Of a stretch of DNA of 15,262 bases, positions 8,626 to 14,136 are shown in pieces. Location of the stretch: assembly GCA_020056865.1 (NCBI GenBank), contig JAGVGX010000071.1:1-15262 (forward strand), given 5' to 3'. The number at the start of each line of letters is the position of its first letter. Positions within the stretch are counted from its first letter, which is position 1. Made by a program: the position numbers and the translations under genes. Origin of the DNA: Desulfobacterales bacterium. GTDB taxonomy: Bacteria; Desulfobacterota; Desulfobacteria; Desulfobacterales; BuS5. A model generated the notes under the pieces. The model was given only the letters and a program-made list of their open reading frames with translations, searched no databases and was not told the DNA's origin.

Positions 8626-8770
8626 TTTAGGAAATTACAATCACGGTTGGGCATTATATTATCTGTGTACATATCAATCCCGAAAGAGTGAACAAGTTTA
8701 AGAATCGATTCTATTTCTTTTCTTTTCAGCTTTGACTTCTAATATGTTAACCTGTCTGCTCCCTCTATTT
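8599..8770. repeat. Direct repeat copy A, sulfotransferase-GT2 junction
   Basis: This segment aligns without gaps to 9698-9869, 1,099 bases to the right, in the same orientation. By hand count 146 of 172 bases agree; 8622-8770 alone gives 128 of 149. Both copies hold the C-terminus of a sulfotransferase followed by the ATG of a GT2 protein (MTPKISVVM here, MNPKISVIM in copy B). Similarity stops abruptly at 8770, where the upstream side becomes the membrane protein gene. To the left the copy continues into the intact GT2 gene. Confidence 0.9.
8622..8768 (-). pseudogene. Sulfotransferase 3' remnant (copy A)
   Basis: A frame here, different from that of the membrane protein gene it overlaps, encodes IEGADRLTY, a TAG stop at 8741-8739, then KSKLKRKEIESILKLVHSFG and a tail ending in DCNFLK before TGA. 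It matches copy B at 9721-9867 in 38 of 48 codon positions, counting the internal stop as a mismatch. The pattern, an aromatic/basic segment, a KEIExIL helix and a final FGIDxYTD, is that of the C-terminus of bacterial sulfotransferases in glycan clusters. Only the last 48 codons survive. The TGA overlaps the start of the downstream GT2 gene as ATGA. The family assignment rests on this short tail and on the longer copy B. Confidence 0.6.
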
Positions 8771-9459
8771 GTTCCTTGGATAGATATTGTGAGCAATTTA
8801 AACTGACTGGCTATGTACAATAGTAGCGTATAAATAAAAATCACGATTCCAAGCATCTCAAGAAATTCTTCGCATGTATAAAAAATCGAATAAACAAGGT
8901 CGTTCTTGCCGTATAAAGCATGATGCCTGCCACAAAGCATTTCAAAACCGATAGCTCCTGCAACAAAAGTTGTACCTGAAACAATAAATAAAATCATTAT
9001 TTTTTTTGGAAGGCTCATTAAAAATTTTAAATAGGTAATCACAAACACTACTAAAGCTATTACACCGGAAAGCACCCAAGCATAAGAAAATAACAATGAT
9101 GTGTTTGATAATTTTTGAAATGGCGCTCCACAACGCTCATGGATTTGCACTATTTCGTCAATTGATAAAAACAGAAAAATTATCGCCAATCCTAACCACG
9201 GCAAATAGGAAGAACCCAGCCTTTTATGGGTTGAACCAATAATTAAAAGTAATATGCTAACAAATATGAGAGCAAATGATGAATAAAGCGTTGGGATATT
9301 CCTTTCAGCATTAAAATCAAACAATGGAATAAGCCCATAAATATAATCGTGGTCAAAAAAAACCCTGGATACTATTCCTATACTATTTGCAAATAAAAGA
9401 AAAAAAATCAGATATAGGAATCTGGTAAATATTTTTTCCGGGTATATTCCAATATTCAA
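8698..9459 (-). CDS. Six-helix membrane protein of unknown function
   Basis: I do not recognise a characterised family. From the TTG start the protein has 253 residues and about six membrane segments, including FLYLIFFLLFANSIGIVS, LYSSFALIFVSILLLIIG, YLPWLGLAIIFLFLSI, YAWVLSGVIALVVFVITYL, MILFIVSGTTFVAGAIGFEM and LGIVIFIYTLLLYIA. Charged and polar residues lie in or beside the helices: SIDEIVQIHERCG after helix 3, GFEMLCGRHH after helix 5 and YTCEEFLEMLG before helix 6. Such a D-E/H pattern hints at a membrane-embedded hydrolase or metal site, but that is speculation. The TTG at 9459-9457 was chosen over a GTG at 9489 because AGGAGG lies exactly six bases upstream. The last 25 or so residues (from about IQGTNRGSRQ) are encoded by sulfotransferase remnant DNA out of frame, so the native C-terminus has probably been replaced. 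Confidence 0.75.
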   Translation of the reverse strand: MNIGIYPEKIFTRFLYLIFFLLFANSIGIVSRVFFDHDYIYGLIPLFDFNAERNIPTLYSSFALIFVSILLLIIGSTHKRLGSSYLPWLGLAIIFLFLSIDEIVQIHERCGAPFQKLSNTSLLFSYAWVLSGVIALVVFVITYLKFLMSLPKKIMILFIVSGTTFVAGAIGFEMLCGRHHALYGKNDLVYSIFYTCEEFLEMLGIVIFIYTLLLYIASQFKLLTISIQGTNRGSRQVNILEVKAEKKRNRIDS

Positions 9460-9465
9460 ACAACA

Positions 9466-9471
9466 CCTCCT
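9466..9471 (-). promoter_or_regulatory. Strong ribosome binding site deciding the membrane protein start
   Basis: AGGAGG on the minus strand, followed by six bases (TGTTGT) and the in-frame TTG at 9459-9457. It is the best Shine-Dalgarno match in the window for an annotated gene and places the start of the membrane protein at that TTG, not at the upstream GTG (9489), which has none. Confidence 0.75.
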
Positions 9472-9502
9472 GGAATGATACCTTTGCACAACCCACTTTT
9501 TT

Positions 9503-9697
9503 TGTAATGGTCAAGTAAAAACGAACATTTTATGTTAAGCCGCTTTGCGGCATAGTTTTTTCTCATAGGCAAAAAGGGATTTATACCTCTGTGTCGAATA
9601 CAGACGGATAGCATAGTAGGGGGAGATATAGTCCAACACTTAACGGAAAAACAGATCCATTACAACCACCAGGTACAGCCAGCCTTCAAAAACCTTT
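9503..9697 (-). mobile_element. IS3-family insertion sequence remnant (right end)
   Basis: On the minus strand one frame (9696-9535) reads VFEGWLYLVVVMDLFFR, a TAA at 9642-9640, then VLDYISPYYAIRLYSTQRYK, SLFAYEKKLCRKAA and a final TAA. The first part is the start of the DDE integrase core of IS3-family OrfB, usually EGWLYLAVVLDLFSR with its first strand aspartate; the second is the usual C-terminus, YNRxRLHSTLGYxSPxxYE. Roughly 80-100 codons between them are missing, with the two pieces fused, so this is an internally deleted relic. After the stop, the sequence ending at TACTTGACCATTACA resembles an IS3-type terminal repeat, putting the element end near 9503. No left end is present: the fragment abuts repeat copy B at 9697/9698. 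Confidence 0.75.
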
Positions 9698-9724
9698 CAT
9701 TATTACGCTTATTTTTGGGTTCAT
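9698..9724 (-). pseudogene. GT2 glycosyltransferase 5' stub
   Basis: The ATG at 9724-9722 overlaps the sulfotransferase remnant stop as ATGA and opens MNPKISVIM, the standard N-terminus of a GT2 enzyme and nearly the same as MTPKISVVM of the 710-residue GT2 protein. After these nine codons the sequence passes into the IS3 relic (KGF then stop). It is therefore the stub of a second copy of the GT2 gene, destroyed at the insertion or deletion point. Confidence 0.7.
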
Positions 9725-9869
9725 TTTAGAAAATCACAGTCAAGATTAGGCATTATATCATCTGTGTAAATATCGACCTCAAAAGAATGAACCATGTTAA
9801 GAATAGATTCGATTTCTTTTCTTTTCAGCTTAAACTTCCAATATGTCAACCTGTCTGCTCCCTCTATTT
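9698..9869. repeat. Direct repeat copy B, sulfotransferase-GT2 junction
   Basis: Partner of 8599-8770, same orientation and length, about 85 percent identical. On its left side it is cut in the ninth or tenth codon of a GT2 reading frame, where the IS3 remnant starts; on its right it continues without a break into the longer sulfotransferase remnant, so copy B keeps more of the upstream gene and copy A more of the downstream gene. Confidence 0.9.
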
Positions 9870-9975
9870 TTTTCTTTTTATTATTTGAAAGCCTTGATGG
9901 TTTTGAAACTATTTTCTTAATATTAGACGGAACTTTCAAGCCAATCTTTTCGAAGATTTTAAGGATTGCTTCGTT
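9721..9975 (-). pseudogene. Sulfotransferase 3' remnant (copy B)
   Basis: A frame of 84 codons ending in TGA reads NEAILKIFEKIGLKVPSN, then IKKIVSKPSRLSNN, IEGADRLTYWKFKLKRKEIE and SILNMVHSFEVDIYTDD. This is the C-terminal pattern of sulfotransferases: a helix with ILxxFExIGL corresponding to the 'I..I..FLGL' segment after the PAPS-binding region, a KPSRLS loop, a YW followed by a KxEIExIL helix and a final aromatic tail. The PAPS 5'-phosphate loop and catalytic histidine region are absent. Upstream of a TAA at 9978-9976 the same frame stays open for 31 codons to an ATG at 10071 (including DVTSCFYNYLIQK), possibly more of the same gene with a nonsense change. It could be transcribed as part of the operon, but no active enzyme is encoded. 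Confidence 0.68.
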
Positions 9976-10060
9976 TTATTTTTGGATTAAATAGTTATAA
10001 AAACATGAGGTAACATCATTCTTTCGGCTTAATATATTTGGATCGGATATTATGTTTGAA

Positions 10061-11794
10061 CTAGTTTTCATAGACTTTCGGCCTACTAAATTGCTCTATC
10101 CTTCTTATATATTTAGTTTCCAAACCGGGATATTGATCATCTCTTACAACCAGTAAAACTTTCTCTTCACTAAAAATAGACTTAAATTTTTCACTTTCAT
10201 ACACCAAATAAGGAATGTGGAAGTATTGATCGCATATATCTTCTTTAATTTTTTCTGAAAATTCAGGTAGTAATATAAAATTGACATTGAAGCCTTTTTC
10301 TTTTAGAGTAAATGCCGAATGCCAATCAGCCACCAACTTATACTTTTTTAAATCTTTCTGTTTTAAATTATCAAATACATCATTAAACTCCAATTTCTTA
10401 TGAACAAAAATTGATTGTCTATCATATTTATCTATCTCAAACATTTCCTTAACATATCTTGCGCCGTGCACACTGGCAAAAAAAACAAGAACAAATATGA
10501 ATATCGATTTTAACAATCTGCTGTCTGATGTAAGTTCATACAGGTTTTGCAAAGCAATAAAAATTATTATTACAATTACTGGAATTAAATAGCATATATA
10601 TCTTTCTTGCAACTGCTTTTGAAATGAAATTAAAAACAGACCGGAAATAAATACAGAACATAAGAAAAGATGTTTATTCTTTCTTTTAATCAACATCGAT
10701 ACCATACCAAAAATTATTAAACTAAAAAATGAAACGATATTATTTGTTGCAAGGATATAATAGTATTTGGGGTTAAGAGGGGTATTTTGAGCCCAACTTA
10801 ACGTTGTTTTAACGAACAATGCATCCCATAAATTAAATGTGTCAAATTTATATTTCACTGAAAACATGATGAAAAATGTTAAGATAAGTAATATTGATCC
10901 TGTTCTCAGCGTAGCTTTGTTTCTTATGATATATAGAAAATAATAAGTCCAAATACCGAACAGGAAAGCCACTGTTAATGGTTGAGTTTGGTAACTCAAG
11001 TATATGCTGCAAAAAAATAATATGCTCCAACAAATGCTACTTAAACTAATGCTTCTGCGTTGACTTTTGTTTTCAGCTTCTATGAAAGTTTTATAAAATG
11101 AATACGCTGATAATAAGAACAAAAAAACAAACATATGATACATTCTTGTCATTCGAGCCATTGCTACTGTTAAATTTACAGTTAAGTAAAAAACTGACGC
11201 CAATGTACCAAAGACAATAGATTCTTTTTGAAGAAATAGAAAAATTAAAAAAGAAGTGCCGGCAACAAAAATCAGATTAAAAATTCGACTTCCAAACTCA
11301 TTTTCTCCGAACATGGCCATCCCAAACGCAGTCAAATAATGATACGCTTTAGCCCTGTTGTAGTCCAATCCTGATTCAAAAACGGGTTCGCCTTTTTCTA
11401 AAATCATTTTTGACGCATGGAAGGAAAACACTTCATCTGTCCACATATATTGCGAAGACAAATTTAAAGTCATAGCGCCAGTAAAGATGAATACAGCTAT
11501 TAAGATAATCAGGTTTCGTATATTTTGGTTTTGTAATTTGCACAGCCATGGTTTATCACTATATTTCTTTTCTTCGCTTTTACGATTGGTAGTACGTGTA
11601 TAGGTAGTATATGCAAGAAACGATAACGTTATTAAGATCACATTGAGAAAGACAAATCTTTTCCATGTAAAAATATCTGCACTTACTATTGCGTGTTTTG
11701 ATAAAACTACCAGTAACTCTGTAAAAAAAATGAACAACAATAAACATGCAACCGTCAATTTTCTTAAACTATATGTATTTATTAGTGCATTCAT
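10061..11794 (-). CDS. GT-C membrane glycosyltransferase, PMT/ArnT (GT39-like) type
   Basis: A 577-residue polytopic protein with about a dozen hydrophobic segments. The diagnostic part follows the helix at about 93-113: SSQYMWTDEVFSFHASKMIL, with an acidic DE pair (120-121) in the first periplasmic loop, then NRAKAYHYLTAFGMAMFGE and GSRIFNLIF, matching the PMT/ArnT group that uses polyprenyl-phosphate sugars as donors. Two extra helices (about 13-33 and 47-63) and a charged linker precede this region. The last 120 or so residues (from about 455) form a soluble domain, probably periplasmic. Enzymes of this type act on the outer face of the inner membrane, so it may decorate the glycan or lipid A-core. 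The gene is very AT-rich. There is no clear Shine-Dalgarno sequence; the 154-base gap upstream of its start contains no recognisable gene. Confidence 0.82.
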   Translation of the reverse strand: MNALINTYSLRKLTVACLLLFIFFTELLVVLSKHAIVSADIFTWKRFVFLNVILITLSFLAYTTYTRTTNRKSEEKKYSDKPWLCKLQNQNIRNLIILIAVFIFTGAMTLNLSSQYMWTDEVFSFHASKMILEKGEPVFESGLDYNRAKAYHYLTAFGMAMFGENEFGSRIFNLIFVAGTSFLIFLFLQKESIVFGTLASVFYLTVNLTVAMARMTRMYHMFVFLFLLSAYSFYKTFIEAENKSQRRSISLSSICWSILFFCSIYLSYQTQPLTVAFLFGIWTYYFLYIIRNKATLRTGSILLILTFFIMFSVKYKFDTFNLWDALFVKTTLSWAQNTPLNPKYYYILATNNIVSFFSLIIFGMVSMLIKRKNKHLFLCSVFISGLFLISFQKQLQERYICYLIPVIVIIIFIALQNLYELTSDSRLLKSIFIFVLVFFASVHGARYVKEMFEIDKYDRQSIFVHKKLEFNDVFDNLKQKDLKKYKLVADWHSAFTLKEKGFNVNFILLPEFSEKIKEDICDQYFHIPYLVYESEKFKSIFSEEKVLLVVRDDQYPGLETKYIRRIEQFSRPKVYEN

Positions 11795-11948
11795 TTTGAA
11801 AACAAATGTTTATTTTTTGAAGTTTGAAACACAACAGAAAAAACTAGATTCAAAAGCTGAAACGAGTATTGGCAATGTATCTATTGATACCACTATAATA
11901 AGCTCATAATATTTTCTGATATTTTTTTTTACCTATGCATAAAAAAAA

Positions 11949-13136
11949 TTAATTAAACATATAAGACACATTTAAGAAATTTTTACCTGTAGAATGATCA
12001 ATGCCTTTAAATTCTATAGGAATTCTCCACCAAAATAGTTTCTCAATTCGGTCCTTTGCCCATATTGCAACACCAATGATCCCTGTAGCATTATTTATTC
12101 TTATATCATCTATCTGAATTTTTAATGCATTCGTTCCTTTCTTTAAATTTAATTTCTTATTATATGCTTTATTCGTTGCCTGAAAATAAATACCGGACTC
12201 ATTACTGCTATACATAGTTGTATCAATTTCAATATCATGATATTCTTTTTTTGAATCACATTTTAATGAAATAGAAAAAAAATCTCCGGGCGACAATATG
12301 CGTTTATCAATATTTACATCGTAAAACGCTATATTGTTATTCCCACTACATACTTTCAGTATGTCAGTCTCTTCCTCATTGAAGAATAATCTGCGATATG
12401 CTTTTATGCCCTCCGACACATTTTCAAAATCTCTATGCATACCATTATTCATTAAAATTATTTTCTTTGCATAATTGGATATCGTATGCATATTGTGTGA
12501 AACCAGTATGATTGCAGTCCCTTTCTGTTTTAATTGACCAATCTTATTTAAGCATTTAAGCTGAAACCCTTCATCACCTACAGCCAGAACTTCATCTACC
12601 AGCAAAATATCCGGATCCATATGCGCCGCCACCGCAAAGCCCAGACGAACCGCCATCCCTGAGCTATAATTTTGAACAGGCGTATCAAGAAATTCCTCGA
12701 TGCCGGAAAAATCGACGATCTCATCAAATCGTCGATCGATTTCGACTTTAGGAATACCAAGAACAGAAGCATTTACATAAACATTTTCTCTCCCCGTAAG
12801 TATGGGATTAAAACCAGCGCCCAATGCAATTAATGCCTGCATTCTTCCCTTTATTTCAATACGCCCGACATCCGGCTTGATCAAACCGTTTAACATACGC
12901 AAAAGAGTGGTCTTGCCGGCTCCGTTTCTGCCGATCAGACCCAGTGTTTCTCCCTGTTTCACTTCAAAAGACACATCCTTAACTGCCCAGAACTCATTTT
13001 TGCGCAAAACCCTGTGTTTGTTACTCTTTCCAAGCAATTCAGAACCCAGATCACTGACACCATACCAAAGCGAGCGTTTCAGACTGCGACAAAATTTTTT
13101 ACTTATATGTTCAACTGAGATCAGAGAATCAGGCAT
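11949..13136 (-). CDS. wzt: Polysaccharide ABC exporter ATPase with C-terminal glycan-binding domain
   Basis: ATP-binding subunit of the Wzm/Wzt exporter that moves undecaprenyl-linked O-antigen-type glycan across the inner membrane. The ATPase part (about 1-245) has Walker A GRNGAGKTT (69-77), signature YSSGMAVRLGFAVA (157-170), Walker B ILLVDEVLAVGD (177-188) and switch histidine LVSHNMH (H214). Residues from about 255 to 395 form a beta-rich extension (FYDVNIDKRILSPGDFFSIS, ATGIIGVAIWAKD) as in Wzt proteins whose C-terminal domain recognises the chain terminus. The start at ATG 13136 forms a TGATG overlap with the wzm stop; a TTG three bases earlier would add one residue. Base composition changes within the gene: about 45 percent GC for the ATPase part, about 29 percent for the C-terminal part by hand counts. 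Confidence 0.93.
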   Translation of the reverse strand: MPDSLISVEHISKKFCRSLKRSLWYGVSDLGSELLGKSNKHRVLRKNEFWAVKDVSFEVKQGETLGLIGRNGAGKTTLLRMLNGLIKPDVGRIEIKGRMQALIALGAGFNPILTGRENVYVNASVLGIPKVEIDRRFDEIVDFSGIEEFLDTPVQNYSSGMAVRLGFAVAAHMDPDILLVDEVLAVGDEGFQLKCLNKIGQLKQKGTAIILVSHNMHTISNYAKKIILMNNGMHRDFENVSEGIKAYRRLFFNEEETDILKVCSGNNNIAFYDVNIDKRILSPGDFFSISLKCDSKKEYHDIEIDTTMYSSNESGIYFQATNKAYNKKLNLKKGTNALKIQIDDIRINNATGIIGVAIWAKDRIEKLFWWRIPIEFKGIDHSTGKNFLNVSYMFN

Positions 13137-13996
13137 CAAGCGCTCATCCTTTCAATTAATATGGGCAGCGCCACACGATAAATCAGCCAGCTGACAAATA
13201 CTGCCACAAGCGTTAAACCGCTGATAAAAAGAAACGGCTCTATATTTGAAATATGCCCTTTGGTAATAAGATCACGGGCACCCGAAAGAAGATGGCTGAC
13301 GGGATTGAGTGTAGCTATCAGTGAGTAGGGAAATGTCTGTGGCGGGGGATAGACCACAGGAGTTACAAAAAACCAGAACTGTAAGAGCACCATTAATCCC
13401 TGCTGGATATCCGTATAAAGCGTCCCGATAGGCGTCAGAAACAGACCCAGAGACATGCCGAACAGAATAAGCATAAGGATGGCAACAGGCGCCAGCAAAA
13501 GGCCAACGGTTATATGAACTTTAAAAATAAATAGAACCCCTGCTATAATAACGGATTTTATAAGAAAATTAAAAACTGTTTGATAAAATGCCGAAACAAA
13601 GAGCGCTTCACGCGGGAAATTGATTTTGGCAAGCATGTGTTTAGCCATGGCAACAGATTTTAATGGCGCATTAATGCTTTCGGAAAACACCTGCCACAGC
13701 GTTGTTCCAACAAGGACAAAGACAGGGTAAGGAATATCGGTTGCGCCAAAATTCACCACTTTTTTAGATTGGAGTATAATAAAAACAATGCCTGATAGAA
13801 CAGGCGGTAAAAACGCCCAGAAAACACCAAGAATACTCTGCCGATACTGTGCTGAAACGTCTCTTATGAAAAGTCTCCATGCCAGTTCACGTGACCTCAC
13901 AAGATCTTTGAACATTGACCGAATAAGCAGACCGGGTGTCCGCATCTGCGATGCCGGCGTGTAAACAACTTTTGTTAGAGATTCTGCTTGTTTCAT
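13136..13996 (-). CDS. wzm: Polysaccharide ABC exporter permease
   Basis: ABC-2 type permease of 286 residues forming the membrane channel with Wzt. It begins with a cytoplasmic amphipathic region, RSMFKDLVRSRELAWRLFIR, then the family segment DVSAQYRQSILGVFWAFLPP (45-64) and about six membrane helices, among them LSGIVFIILQS, PVFVLVGTTLWQVFSESI, LIKSVIIAGVLFIF, LLLAPVAILMLILFGMSLGL, VLLQFWFFVTPVVYPP and FISGLTLVAVFVSWLIY. The NPVSHLLSGARDLITKG stretch before the last helix is typical of the group. The ATG follows AGGGAA with a spacing of five to seven bases, a good ribosome binding site, after a 140-base intergenic region containing a long hairpin. Its composition (nearer 45-50 percent GC in parts) is higher than that of the glycosyltransferase genes downstream. 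Confidence 0.93.
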   Translation of the reverse strand: MKQAESLTKVVYTPASQMRTPGLLIRSMFKDLVRSRELAWRLFIRDVSAQYRQSILGVFWAFLPPVLSGIVFIILQSKKVVNFGATDIPYPVFVLVGTTLWQVFSESINAPLKSVAMAKHMLAKINFPREALFVSAFYQTVFNFLIKSVIIAGVLFIFKVHITVGLLLAPVAILMLILFGMSLGLFLTPIGTLYTDIQQGLMVLLQFWFFVTPVVYPPPQTFPYSLIATLNPVSHLLSGARDLITKGHISNIEPFLFISGLTLVAVFVSWLIYRVALPILIERMSA

Positions 13997-14069
13997 GTTA
14001 TTTCCCTGAAAATTAAGTTATCAAGTTTTAAATTGAGTGTTTATGAAAATGAAAGTTCGTACAAAAGTA

Positions 14070-14135
14070 ACCGTTTACGGTTGTCGGTTCACAGTTCACA
14101 GTTTTTTTAACCGTGAACCGATAACTGTAAACCGT
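14070..14135. repeat. Long imperfect hairpin, REP-like element or intra-operon terminator
   Basis: Arms of 27 bases, 14070-14096 and 14109-14135, are inverted repeats with 23 of 27 positions paired and a 12-base loop containing a T run. The arms are built of repeated small units (GGTTCAC, CGGTT, AGTT, AACCG), as in dispersed extragenic palindromes. On the minus strand the structure starts one base after the TGA of the glycosyltransferase at the right end and is not followed by a U tract, so strong intrinsic termination is doubtful; mRNA stabilisation or a mobile palindromic repeat is as likely. Confidence 0.65.
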
Positions 14136-14136
14136 A

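Noticed and set aside
9535..9939. A functional transposase or small protein gene in the 9.5-9.94 kb region
   Set aside because: The transposase frame is internally deleted with a stop, and the 72-codon frame at 9721-9939 is the 3' part of a sulfotransferase reading frame starting at a TTG that has no start signals.
11795..11948. 154-base gap between wzt and the GT-C gene, with a 27-codon GTG frame on the minus strand
   Set aside because: The frame has no ribosome binding site and no recognisable similarity; the gap is AT-rich and looks non-coding.
12802..13194. 130-codon plus-strand open frame opposite wzt and wzm
   Set aside because: It is the antisense of strongly conserved Walker A and surrounding ATPase codons and has no recognisable protein features.
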